From a virus, in IMG/VR virus record IMGVR_UViG_3300032156_000011, positions 1 to 56,408 of that record: a stretch of DNA of 56,408 nt. One strand, given 5' to 3'. The notes beneath the pieces are model-generated. The model saw nothing but the letters and a program-made list of their open reading frames with translations. It had not been told where the DNA came from and made no database searches. The stretch's first letter is position 1. Each line of letters starts with the position of its first letter. Below, piece after piece: positions 40,623-48,094 of this stretch. The position numbers and the translations under genes were made by a program.

Positions 40623-42392
40623 CTAAAGTTTTTTTTCTACTAGCGGGCAGGTTTGAAACCGTGCCCCGCCAGCACACGACCGCTGCGGTCGTTTGCCTCT
40701 TGGAGAGAGACCACCGTTTGGTTGTTTGAAACCGTGCTCCGCCAGCACACGACCTGAGCGGTCGTTTGCCTCTTGGAGAGATACCGTCGTTTGGTTCTGC
40801 GCGGTGAAACCTCCGCTCGGGTTTCCACTGCCGGTTTCACGCACCGCCCTTTCCGTCTCTCCCCTGATAGCCTCCCGCAGGTCGGCCTCGTCTGTGTACT
40901 GCCCGGATACCAGCCGGGTAACAGACTTGGGCGGCAGGGCCGTTTCAGCCAGTATTTCCAGGACGGCCTCTTGCCCCATCGCTACGGGCGGCGTTACCTC
41001 TGCAACTTGCTCCTCTGTTTCTACCTCCCCATCCCCACTCGCTGATTCGGCCAGGGATAGAACCTTCCCCCCCGCGCCGGCGGCGGATACGAAGTCAACG
41101 CGAGCGCCTGGCAAGATTTTCTCCACCAGGTCGTAGCTCTCTCCGCCCACCTGCCCCTTGCGCACGTTGCCGTTGCCGTAGATGGAAACCTCCATCGTGT
41201 TGAGTTGATTGGCGGCAGCCCGGCAGCGCGTCTTTTCTGCCAAGTTGGGGTCGTAGATGGTGGCTAAACCACGAAGCTCTTTTGTAGCCTCGTCCCACCA
41301 GTCCCGCGTGATGACGCCGACCTTCGTTCCTTCTCCGAGCGCGTTCGGGTCGTGGTCGGTAAGGAACATAGGAGCGCCGGTGAACGCGCCAGCGGATGCG
41401 GATAGCCCTGCGGGGGTATAGTACCTCCGGTCGCGCTTGTTTCCTGGGCCAGCCCGCACGATGGTCATTTCGACGGAAACGGGTGATCGCGGCCCGGTCA
41501 TTTCGATGGCGGCCTCTGCCAGGTCTGCAATGGCGGTAACGTCAACCACAGCGTCAACGAGACCGGACAGTTGGGCGTCCTCAGAGAACGCGGCCTCTGT
41601 CGTTTCGCTCTCTGATGTGGTGGGTTGGGCAGGTTCTTCCGCTCCCTCCGTCTGCCCAACTCCGAGGACTTTGTAGGTTCGCACAACGCGCTCCCACTCG
41701 CTGCGGTCAGAGAACTCGAAACCGCTGTCTGGCGTCTCCTCGTAGCCCACCCGGTACATCACGTCGCCGGGGTATTCGACCACGACAAGGGAAGAACCCA
41801 TGTCCGGGTCCTCGTTGAAAATGCTCATGGGGCACAGGTAAGAAACAGACCTGCCGGTCTGGTCGTACTGGGTCGGGAACTCTTCATTGAACGCCCGCTC
41901 CACTCGGCGGCAATAGTCCTGCAGGGACCCGTCGAACTCTGCCAACCCAGCGCTCTCAGCAACCGGCCAATCCATCTCCTCCTCAGCGTACAGCCGCTTG
42001 AGCGCCGCAATCGCCTGACGCTTGTTTGGGCCGGCGTACTTTTTCCCCCGGAACCCCTGCGGGCTGAGTAGGGCGGCGTGCGCCGCTCCCATCAGTTGGT
42101 GGTCGGGCTTCCCGTTCTTCTTTACCTGCAAGTGCCAGGTCGAGGCCGCCTGCGGCTCCTCCACGACCAGGAAGTCGGACGCCGGATACCGTACCCCGCC
42201 AATGGTCTTGTACTTTTGGGCCTCGGCGACGGGGGCGTCGGCCAACGTCGGCAGCGCGGCTTCCATTGCCAGGAAAAAGCTGCGGGCGCGCTGGGGGGTG
42301 ATCTCTGGGGTGGCGCTCTCAGACGACAGCGCAAGGCCGGTCTCGACGGCGGCCTGCGCCAGTTCTCGCAAACTCGTAAATTGTGGCAGCAT
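40623..42392 (-). CDS. Prohead protease fused to scaffold
   Basis: A 589-aa protein starting at ATG 42392 after AGAGGAGAGCGAT. N-terminal part (1-300) includes a lysine-rich module (HLQVKKNGKPDHQLMGAAHA; AGPNKRQAIAALKRLYAEEE). Residues about 305-460 look like a Mu gpI/T4 gp21-like protease: EMTIVRAGPGN, a His in LTDHDPNALGEG (about 343) and a Ser in NTMEVSIYGNG (about 404). The remaining acidic part is scaffold-like (EVETEEQVAEVTPPV). The C-terminus is altered by a 73-bp tandem duplication (40651-40796) that shifts the frame; with a single copy it would end HGFKPAR. Confidence 0.75.
   Translation of the reverse strand: MLPQFTSLRELAQAAVETGLALSSESATPEITPQRARSFFLAMEAALPTLADAPVAEAQKYKTIGGVRYPASDFLVVEEPQAASTWHLQVKKNGKPDHQLMGAAHAALLSPQGFRGKKYAGPNKRQAIAALKRLYAEEEMDWPVAESAGLAEFDGSLQDYCRRVERAFNEEFPTQYDQTGRSVSYLCPMSIFNEDPDMGSSLVVVEYPGDVMYRVGYEETPDSGFEFSDRSEWERVVRTYKVLGVGQTEGAEEPAQPTTSESETTEAAFSEDAQLSGLVDAVVDVTAIADLAEAAIEMTGPRSPVSVEMTIVRAGPGNKRDRRYYTPAGLSASAGAFTGAPMFLTDHDPNALGEGTKVGVITRDWWDEATKELRGLATIYDPNLAEKTRCRAAANQLNTMEVSIYGNGNVRKGQVGGESYDLVEKILPGARVDFVSAAGAGGKVLSLAESASGDGEVETEEQVAEVTPPVAMGQEAVLEILAETALPPKSVTRLVSGQYTDEADLREAIRGETERAVRETGSGNPSGGFTAQNQTTVSLQEANDRSGRVLAEHGFKQPNGGLSPRGKRPQRSCAGGARFQTCPLVEKKL
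40651..40796 (-). repeat. 73-bp tandem duplication at the scaffold C-terminus
   Basis: Two copies, 40651-40723 and 40724-40796, differ at about ten positions. The unit encodes QTTVSLQEANDRSGRVLAEH. Because 73 is not a multiple of three, the second copy is read in another frame and adds an unrelated tail (PNGGLSPRGKRPQRSCAGGA). Both copies keep the same codons in their native frame, and the second would end in HGFKPAR-stop, showing the frame was once used. Confidence 0.85.
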
Positions 42393-42420
42393 ATCGCTCT
42401 CCTCTGCGCACCTGCGCAAA

Positions 42421-42471
42421 TAAAAAGCCGCCAGCATCGCCCCGGATTGCTCCTGAGCGATACTGGCGGCT
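42421..42471 (-). terminator. Terminator/attenuator between csf3 and protease
   Basis: On the minus strand AGCCGCCAGTATCGC (42471-42457) pairs with GCGATGCTGGCGGCT (42440-42426), nine plus five pairs around one mismatch, then TTTTTATTT. It would end the csf operon. It also lies about 28 nt downstream of the start predicted for the promoter 42506-42534, so transcripts for the head genes must read through it. Confidence 0.85.
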
Positions 42472-42505
42472 AGGTTTCCCTTTTCCCGCGCTATTCGTTT
42501 GTATG

Positions 42506-42534
42506 ATTATAGCAGAAGTCAATCAAAAAGTCAA
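42506..42534 (-). promoter_or_regulatory. Leftward sigma-70 promoter for head genes
   Basis: Minus strand: TTGACT (42534-42529), 17-bp spacer, TATAAT (42511-42506). It overlaps the last codon and stop of csf3. The transcript begins near 42499 and meets the terminator hairpin 42471-42426 at once, so an antitermination or attenuation step is expected (inference). The 138-bp gap 42393-42530 holds only these elements and the ribosome site. Confidence 0.85.
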
Positions 42535-43277
42535 GAGGCAAAATCTAGGTCGTATGTGTCACCTCTATTGAATGGCGAGACGAATGTACCCACCCTCCAA
42601 CCGAGCATGAATAGAGACGGCTTCCAGTACGGAGGCGTCCACCCACACAGCGAGGGCGCGCTCGGCCATAGCAGTTCTGTGGCGGCCGGCATGGGGCGAA
42701 GCAACTTGGATTCGCTCTGCCAAATCTCCTCATCGGTGTACGCGGTGCTATCCACTGTAACGCCACGCACGCGGGCCAGGCGCAGCTTGCCAATGTGCGT
42801 GAAGTTGGCGAGAAACGATTGCACCAGTTCCTTGTTACCGATGCAGCGGGCCTCATAGGTGTTGCACACCCGCGTCGGGGTCGGCATGCGCCGTTCCATC
42901 CAGGGACCGTTCCGAGTCGTCAAGTTCGCCTTGTTGTGCATGCTTCCGTCCGAGTTGCGCTTGTGGCGGATATAGGTATCCTCGACGTTCGGGCCAACCG
43001 GGTATAGAATTGAGGCGGCCCACAATGGGAAACCCGCCTCACTGCGCCACAGCATCTTTAGCGGCAACGGTATCCAGTACCCCTTCTCGCAATCAGGAAT
43101 CAAGTGGCCCTCCGTCGCTCTCTCCACCAGAGCGCGGGCCAGCAGGCCGTCAAAGTGAATCTGGTCGTAACTGACCATGTGGCTATTCGGCGCGAGATTG
43201 AACGTCACGCGCAACGGCTCGTAAGCGGCCTGCGCGAACGGCACGGTGTACTGGTCAAGTTCCGGCAAGTGGTTCAT
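42531..43277 (-). CDS. csf3: Csf3 (Cas5-like) of a type IV CRISPR-Cas effector
   Basis: A 248-aa protein. Recognisable Csf3 features: N-terminal PLRVTFNLAPNSHMVSYDQI leading into HFDGLLARAL (41-50), matching the P-I-H-x-D-x-L-L-A signature, then the PLWAAS strand, and a C-terminal GP...MPTPTRV...ARCIGNKELVQSF region with IGKLRLARVRG (162-172), the glycine-rich loop that holds the crRNA 5' handle in Cas5 folds. Type IV Csf3 caps the Csf2 backbone of the RNA-guided complex. Coupled to the cysH-like gene by ATGA. Last csf gene before the terminator. Confidence 0.8.
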   Translation of the reverse strand: MNHLPELDQYTVPFAQAAYEPLRVTFNLAPNSHMVSYDQIHFDGLLARALVERATEGHLIPDCEKGYWIPLPLKMLWRSEAGFPLWAASILYPVGPNVEDTYIRHKRNSDGSMHNKANLTTRNGPWMERRMPTPTRVCNTYEARCIGNKELVQSFLANFTHIGKLRLARVRGVTVDSTAYTDEEIWQSESKLLRPMPAATELLWPSAPSLCGWTPPYWKPSLFMLGWRVGTFVSPFNRGDTYDLDFAS

Positions 43278-44062
43278 ATCATCCTCCGTATTTTTGGAAA
43301 GTCAATCGCCAGCGCATCGAACTTATCTGGAGCGATTTGCTTCAGGAAGGAGAACCGACCCAAGTTTGATGCGCTCTCGCCCAAGAGCATCGAGACTCGC
43401 CACTGCTTTCGCGGTATCCCAAGTTTTGCGTAAGTATCGTACACCGCATTGTACTGCAAGTTGCGTGATGCAATGTAGGCCCAAATGTCATAATCGTCCC
43501 ACCTGGAAATAGGGGTGAAGTGGTAATGCGTCTCCCCTTCTACGAATTGATACTTTATCGGGTAGAACTGTCCGTTCACGAGACTGGACATTCTGCGCCC
43601 GGCGCTCTCCCCCGCCCGCAACCCCATCGTAACCGTGTCCAGATTGAACATCCTCACGAAACGGTAACTTGGCTCCCCCACCATGAAGGCGAAAAAGTCA
43701 ACCGTGTCGTCTACCACTTCTGCCGCGTGTCCCCAATACCCGAATTTGCGGCACAGATCGGCAAGCGTCTGTTCCGATTCTAGTACCGTCACGGTTGGAT
43801 AGTGGTCGCGCAAGAGTTGGGCGTTCTGGTCGTACTCGGTCTCGCTTCCGCTAGAGAAGTATGCGGCGGGCACGTCCGGGAATATCCGCCGCACCAGGTC
43901 GAGCGTAACCGTGCTATCCTTCCCCGTGCTGAACGATACGCCGACCAGATGCTCTGCTACCACCTGAGCTATCAAGTCAATGGCGCGATCCACCTTCCGC
44001 TTGAACGCGGGAAGGCGGCTGTATGCCAGGTCGCCTATCGTCACAGCGCGAGTTTCGGTCAC
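43274..44062 (-). CDS. cysH: CysH-like PP-loop protein of the type IV-B locus
   Basis: A 262-aa PAPS-reductase-family protein with PP-loop SFSTGKDST (43-51), the strand AAYFSSGSETEYD (66-78), and conserved GLRAGESAGRR (about 147-157; the LRxxES motif). The reductase's catalytic C-terminal Cys motif (ECGLH) is absent, so sulfate reduction is unlikely; ATP-PPi hydrolysis or adenylation is more probable. cysH-like genes are the known companion of type IV-B CRISPR-Cas loci; what they do there is not established. GTG start; ATGA overlap with csf3. Confidence 0.85.
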   Translation of the reverse strand: MTETRAVTIGDLAYSRLPAFKRKVDRAIDLIAQVVAEHLVGVSFSTGKDSTVTLDLVRRIFPDVPAAYFSSGSETEYDQNAQLLRDHYPTVTVLESEQTLADLCRKFGYWGHAAEVVDDTVDFFAFMVGEPSYRFVRMFNLDTVTMGLRAGESAGRRMSSLVNGQFYPIKYQFVEGETHYHFTPISRWDDYDIWAYIASRNLQYNAVYDTYAKLGIPRKQWRVSMLLGESASNLGRFSFLKQIAPDKFDALAIDFPKIRRMI

Positions 44063-44119
44063 TTGCCTTGATCCCTCGACCCACCCCCACCAGAGGACGG
44101 GCCAACTGGCTTTTGCTGG

Positions 44120-44347
44120 CTACACATAAGGACACCCCCTTTCCCCGGACAGATGGAACGTGTAGAGCCTGCCCGCATCATCCTCCCACAATAGTAATTG
44201 AAAGTCCTCCAACGCGGGCAGGCGACGCATGACTGTGCTGCGCGGACAATCTAGCAGTTGCGCGATAGCAGCGGGTATAACACCGGGATTCAATTCCACA
44301 GCGTTATAGATTCTCTCAGCCTCCTCCACGTCTACCATCCGGCACAT
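44120..44347 (-). CDS. Small winged-helix protein (paralogue 2)
   Basis: A 75-aa protein: helix, NPGVIPAAIAQLLDCPRSTV (helix-turn-helix), recognition helix MRRLPALEDF, then the wing LLLWEDDAGRLYTF. Clear paralogue of 44332-44577, which it overlaps by 16 nt. Lies between csf2 and cysH. Could regulate the operon or be a small subunit of the complex; type IV-B loci usually have a Cas11-like gene and none else is seen. Confidence 0.6.
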   Translation of the reverse strand: MCRMVDVEEAERIYNAVELNPGVIPAAIAQLLDCPRSTVMRRLPALEDFQLLLWEDDAGRLYTFHLSGERGCPYV

Positions 44348-44577
44348 GTTCCCCCTACTCTCACGAATTGGTAGAGCCTATCATGATCGTCTTCGTACAG
44401 AAGCATGCCGTATTTCTCCAACGTTGGCAACAACTTCTGGGCGCTACCCCTGCATCTGAATCCGGCCAACCTACCCGCCGCAGCAGGGATTACCCCCGGA
44501 TTGCTGGCAACCGCTTCGTACAACGCCAGGCAACGGCGGTACTTTTCGTCACGAGTAAGCCCACCCCGATGCGGCAT
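44332..44577 (-). CDS. Small winged-helix protein (paralogue 1)
   Basis: An 81-aa protein sharing NPGVIPAA, a recognition helix (AQKLLPTLEKYGM) and the wing LLYEDDHDRLYQF with its neighbour. ATG at 44577, two bases upstream of the csf2 stop region, so translation is coupled. DNA-binding is likely from the fold; the site is unknown. Confidence 0.6.
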   Translation of the reverse strand: MPHRGGLTRDEKYRRCLALYEAVASNPGVIPAAAGRLAGFRCRGSAQKLLPTLEKYGMLLYEDDHDRLYQFVRVGGTCAGW

Positions 44578-44578
44578 G

Positions 44579-45988
44579 CTACTTGATCACAACCGACCCG
44601 CTGCAAAGCGTGCCGTCCATGATTCCGGCAAGCAAGCGGTCTTTGTTCTCGGACAGGTACGCCTCATAGTCATCTATCCCCATGCATCGTGGGAAATCAG
44701 TTAGCATGTGAATCTGTACGTGCCCCTGTCCCCGCGCCGACTGCCCGCCGACTACCCCGCCATTGTCGGCATAGTAGGCCAGCGCAGCCCCTAGCGCCCC
44801 CCGCGTCAGGGGGGTGGTGTAGGGCGTCATGGTCAACTCGACATACACTTGCGACCCCTTGACCAGGGTTTCGTAATTGTAAATCATCTGGCCCTGACCG
44901 TCCGGCGTCGCCATCCGCGTCCGGGTCACTGTGTCCAGCATGTCGAAAACGCTGGTCTGAGCCTGCGCCGTCTCGCGCAGCGAGTCCGGCAGCGCATCGG
45001 CATTCTCTGCGCACACGATCCAAGCGGACACCTTGAGCCTGCTTTCCCCCAGGTCAAAGAGTGACGTTGTTCCGCCAAGCAAGTCCAGGGACGGGTAGGA
45101 TACGCGAATCTCGCCCGCCAATCTGAACGCACCAGCAGGTTCCTTTGCCCCTTCAGCAATGTTTCCGCCATTGTAAAAAATGCCGTCCATTCCCACGGCC
45201 AGCGGCCCCTCGCCCCGCGCCTTCGGATCGATACCGAGCGCATTGCACAAGTGAAGCCAGGACGGTTCACGTACCAACTGGTGACGGATGCTGTTGACGC
45301 TGATCGTGGGTACTTTTAGCACGATCTGGTCTTGCGGTACAGGGAACTGGTCGCCAGTGAAGTGGGCCACGACCGTATTTTGCTCTGCCCATTCCCCGCC
45401 CCTGCCAGACTTTTCCATGTACTCGAATGATTGCTCTTTGTTGGTGGTGTGCCACAATCTCGCCAGGGTAGTAATGTCGCGGGTGTTGGATACCATGACA
45501 GCGAGCATTTGGTACTGTGCGCTCGGCGGCAGCGTCCAGAACATGGCAATCTGCGCGTCGAATTGGGATGGGTGAATACCTAGTTTCAGGTCATTCGTCA
45601 CGATCGACCAGAAAGCGTGCAAGGTGTGGCAGCGAGCGGCAGCGGTTTGGACGCGGTTTTCCAGCATCCGGTATCGTTCCATGCCGCTGAAAAGGCCCTC
45701 CCCGTCTTTCGAGTTGTAAATGTCCACGAGCAGGCGAATGTATGCGGCGGCCAGCCATTCCGGGACGCTCAAGCGACTGAGCAGGTCGGCCACACTTTCG
45801 GGCATTAGGTTCTGCTGGCAGAGCGCGTCAACCAGGTGGGTGTAGACAGGCGTATCGGTCGCTTTGCGGGTGACGAACTGCTTTTGACGATTGAACGTCA
45901 ACACGTTGGACTTTTTACCAGTCGCCGGGTCGTGGTGACTGATACCCTCCAACGCTGTAAGAACCAATCCAAAACTTTGACTTTGCAT
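44579..45988 (-). CDS. csf2: Csf2 (Cas7) backbone of a type IV CRISPR-Cas effector
   Basis: A 469-aa protein starting at ATG 45988 after GGGGGAATAAGTACG. Csf2 features: N-terminal FGLVLTALEGISHHD (6-20), VPTISVNSIRHQLV (226-239; the P-x-I-x-x-N-S-I-R element), an FYNGGNIAEGA loop (271-281), SYPSLDLLGGTTSL (297-310) and the C-terminal GGVVGGQSARGQGHVQI (410-426). Cas7 units polymerise along the crRNA. Csf2 is normally about 330-350 aa; here residues about 45-225 are an extra, mainly helical insertion (MLENRVQTAAARCHTLHAFW; AQYQMLAVMVSNTRDITTLA), possibly a fused small subunit. Confidence 0.85.
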   Translation of the reverse strand: MQSQSFGLVLTALEGISHHDPATGKKSNVLTFNRQKQFVTRKATDTPVYTHLVDALCQQNLMPESVADLLSRLSVPEWLAAAYIRLLVDIYNSKDGEGLFSGMERYRMLENRVQTAAARCHTLHAFWSIVTNDLKLGIHPSQFDAQIAMFWTLPPSAQYQMLAVMVSNTRDITTLARLWHTTNKEQSFEYMEKSGRGGEWAEQNTVVAHFTGDQFPVPQDQIVLKVPTISVNSIRHQLVREPSWLHLCNALGIDPKARGEGPLAVGMDGIFYNGGNIAEGAKEPAGAFRLAGEIRVSYPSLDLLGGTTSLFDLGESRLKVSAWIVCAENADALPDSLRETAQAQTSVFDMLDTVTRTRMATPDGQGQMIYNYETLVKGSQVYVELTMTPYTTPLTRGALGAALAYYADNGGVVGGQSARGQGHVQIHMLTDFPRCMGIDDYEAYLSENKDRLLAGIMDGTLCSGSVVIK

Positions 45989-45993
45989 CGTAC

Positions 45994-46719
45994 TTATTCC
46001 CCCTTCTTTTGAGCTATGAGAACTGACACCGCGAACTCTGGTGTCGGTCGCAACGCCGTGAGACGTTGCTCGAAATCCATCGCCGTCCGAGGATTGGCGG
46101 AAAAGTTCTTGTAGTCGGACAGCAGGCCGTCCGTGATTGCCCACTTGTTGAATCCTGCCGTATAAATCTCCTCAACTAGATCAAGCACGGAAACGAACAT
46201 AGGCCAGTTGACGGACAGGTTGCGCGAGACGTGGCGCTTTGCGTCTAGCAGGTAAACCGGCGTGTTTCCCCCAAGCGACCCGATTGCGGCACGCGGCCAA
46301 ACCTTCTTCTTGAAATCATCTGTCACGATGCAGACGCACCGCTGGCCCTGGCGTTCCGGCCACACTTGGCGAACCAGGTCACGCCAACAAGGACGCTCCC
46401 CATCTGTGGCGGCGCTATCTGCGCTGATTAGGGGATGGTAGTGCGTCCCATCCTCGAATATCAAGCGGCTGCCCATGTTCCAGCTTCCCTTGAACGCAGC
46501 GGCGGCGGGCAGGCTGATGTAGGGGAAAGTCATACCGTGAAGCAAGTCCAGGTATTCCCCCGTCGAGGCGGGAATGACCTTATCCCAGGGAATGCCCTCC
46601 GTAATGTGCTCCCCGGTTATTGCGCAAGTGGTATCCAGTTCCCGCCAGACGTGTTTTTCCAGTTCTGGCGGCAATTCCAAACCCATCCCGCGAACCAAGA
46701 AATCTGCAACTGTCGTCAT
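45994..46719 (-). CDS. csf1: Csf1 (Cas8-like) of a type IV CRISPR-Cas effector
   Basis: A 241-aa protein of the length and layout of Csf1, directly upstream of csf2 with a 5-nt gap, the usual gene order. It carries CAITGEHITEGIPWDKVIP (32-50), resembling the Csf1 zinc-finger strand, and further Cys at 111, 128 and 130, so a zinc site is possible but the classic CxxC pairs are incomplete. The C-terminal half is mixed alpha/beta (VYLLDAKRHVSRNLSVNWPM; FVSVLDLVEEIYTAGFNKWA). In type IV systems Csf1 replaces the Cas8 large subunit. GGAGGGTAGGGAT precedes the ATG. Confidence 0.8.
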   Translation of the reverse strand: MTTVADFLVRGMGLELPPELEKHVWRELDTTCAITGEHITEGIPWDKVIPASTGEYLDLLHGMTFPYISLPAAAAFKGSWNMGSRLIFEDGTHYHPLISADSAATDGERPCWRDLVRQVWPERQGQRCVCIVTDDFKKKVWPRAAIGSLGGNTPVYLLDAKRHVSRNLSVNWPMFVSVLDLVEEIYTAGFNKWAITDGLLSDYKNFSANPRTAMDFEQRLTALRPTPEFAVSVLIAQKKGE

Positions 46720-46723
46720 ATCC

Positions 46724-46948
46724 CTACCCTCCGTAGATTGACGGCCTTCCGAGTGACCACTGGCGATGCTGCTCCCGTATCCAGGCAGTGGTCGGCTTTC
46801 CCCCGTCTATGCCGTACCCAAGGTATGCCTCGATCTGCGCCACGCGGGACAGAAGCCACTCGCGCTCCTGCTCCCGCTCGGCGACGATGCTTGGCCAAAT
46901 GTCCTCCGACGCGATGGTGTTACTGGTCTTGGCGGTCAAGTCCCCCAC
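46724..46948 (-). CDS. Small helical protein upstream of csf1
   Basis: A 74-aa protein with one long helix (SIVAEREQEREWLLSRVAQI) and a short W-rich end. GTG start inside the preceding gene's end; stop four bases before csf1's ATG. It is co-transcribed with csf1. Could be a further component or an unrelated late gene. Confidence 0.5.
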   Translation of the reverse strand: MGDLTAKTSNTIASEDIWPSIVAEREQEREWLLSRVAQIEAYLGYGIDGGKPTTAWIREQHRQWSLGRPSIYGG

Positions 46949-47480
46949 TCCCCAAACTATCAGCGTATGCGGATGTAGCGTCTGCGATGTTCTCTATGAT
47001 GGGAAGGTTTGCAGCGTCCAGTATCTTACGCGCTTCGCAGTGGGCGTCCTTCACAACTCTGCCGATCTCCTTGACGCGGTACACGAGCGGGCCGTTCCCA
47101 TCCTCTCGGCGGGATAGCTCGAATCGTATGACCTCGCCGCTGTCGTAGGTGTACCGTGCTGGCGGGCAATCTTTAACTGACGACACAACCAGTACCCCGC
47201 CCATTACCCCACCAACACGATGTTTGCTATCAAACACGCGCACCCACTCCTCACCTTGCAGCGAGTCAATGTGCAGCAGCCCTCTCCCTGTGCGCTTCGC
47301 AACGTCACGGGCACCGCCGGCACCGTCGGCGGGCTGGCCGATGTAGAAAACTGAGTTTTCTTCATCACATTCTAGCGACGTAACACTGTCCAGGTCAACC
47401 AATTCAACCAATTCATGCCACGCCACAACTGTCCCGCGCCCCTCCAGGGGGTCGTTTACATTTACCTTGTCAGATAGCAT
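46920..47480 (-). CDS. Hypothetical protein
   Basis: A 186-aa protein after GGGGAGGGGGTGACG. Beta-rich first half (GRGTVVAWHELVELVDLDSV; NSVFYIGQPADGAGGARDVA), helical end with KEIGRVVKDAHCEARKILDA. No family recognised. Between the small membrane-protein gene and the csf operon. Confidence 0.55.
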   Translation of the reverse strand: MLSDKVNVNDPLEGRGTVVAWHELVELVDLDSVTSLECDEENSVFYIGQPADGAGGARDVAKRTGRGLLHIDSLQGEEWVRVFDSKHRVGGVMGGVLVVSSVKDCPPARYTYDSGEVIRFELSRREDGNGPLVYRVKEIGRVVKDAHCEARKILDAANLPIIENIADATSAYADSLGSGGLDRQDQ

Positions 47481-47482
47481 CG

Positions 47483-47719
47483 TCACCCCCTCCCCGCCAT
47501 AACTGCAAACACGACGGACAGAGCGCCGACCACTACCAGGAACGCGACGGCGGCGACCACGTTCTCGACGGACCCGACAGCGAGACAGACGCCGACCGCC
47601 AGCATCGCAATCCACGCGGAGAGCGCGGCGACTGCGCTGCCCTTTTCCCACCAGCGCCCGGAGACGTAGAACGCCGCCGGAGCGTGTGGTTGCTTCCTAT
47701 CCTGATTTTGCTGTTGCAT
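47483..47719 (-). CDS. Small two-helix membrane protein
   Basis: A 78-aa protein; ATG at 47719 after GGAGGGAAAG. Polar N-terminus (30 residues), then two membrane segments (about 32-52 and 56-76). Function unknown; possibly lysis-related or a membrane anchor. Confidence 0.6.
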   Translation of the reverse strand: MQQQNQDRKQPHAPAAFYVSGRWWEKGSAVAALSAWIAMLAVGVCLAVGSVENVVAAVAFLVVVGALSVVFAVMAGRG

Positions 47720-47904
47720 CTTTCCCTCCAAAGTTGCAATGTGCGCTGACGCGCCATTACTACCGCCCAAAGCCTCGCGGCTGGTTGGTAGTCTCGATTT
47801 TCCCTTGCCCATTCCAAAGTAGCTTTGGAGAGCAACTCAATCGCCTGCGATAGTTCCCCCGCCGCTTTATCAAGGAGTCCAGAAAACTCGTCTAAATTTT
47901 CCAC
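47533..47904 (-). CDS. Hypothetical protein overlapping the membrane gene
   Basis: A 123-codon frame whose first ~65 residues are protein-like and helical (FSGLLDKAAGELSQAIELLS; KATLEWARENRDYQPAARLW), while the rest (Arg/Ser-rich) looks like the shadow of 47483-47719, which it overlaps by 187 nt. The gene may originally have stopped earlier; a frameshift near 47715 is possible. Confidence 0.4.
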   Translation of the reverse strand: MENLDEFSGLLDKAAGELSQAIELLSKATLEWARENRDYQPAARLWAVVMARQRTLQLWRERCNSKIRIGSNHTLRRRSTSPGAGGKRAAQSPRSPRGLRCWRSASVSLSGPSRTWSPPSRSW

Positions 47905-47930
47905 CTTGCCCCTCCCCTACCTCAACATGT

Positions 47931-48083
47931 TCATCCTCCCCCGCGCCACGTTCTGATAGCAAGCGCGAGAAGATACGCCGCCGCCGCCACGTATGGGGCG
48001 AGTCCCAGTAATGCCCACAGTGATACGCCAACCTCAACGGTCTGTGATGGCGTAGGTGGTCTAGGTTTTGGAAGTTTTGTCAT
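47931..48083 (-). CDS. Small single-pass membrane protein
   Basis: A 50-aa protein with a Pro-rich N-terminus (LPKPRPPTPSQT) and one membrane helix (WALLGLAPYVAAAAYLLALA). ATG 48083 lies 11 bases after the upstream stop; no clear ribosome site, and a GTG at 48128 is an alternative. Function unknown. Confidence 0.4.
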   Translation of the reverse strand: MTKLPKPRPPTPSQTVEVGVSLWALLGLAPYVAAAAYLLALAIRTWRGGG

Positions 48084-48094
48084 TTTATACCATT

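Noticed and set aside
40640-40840. CRISPR-like repeats near the csf locus
   Set aside because: Only two adjacent 73-bp copies without unique spacers, inside a coding gene; not an array.
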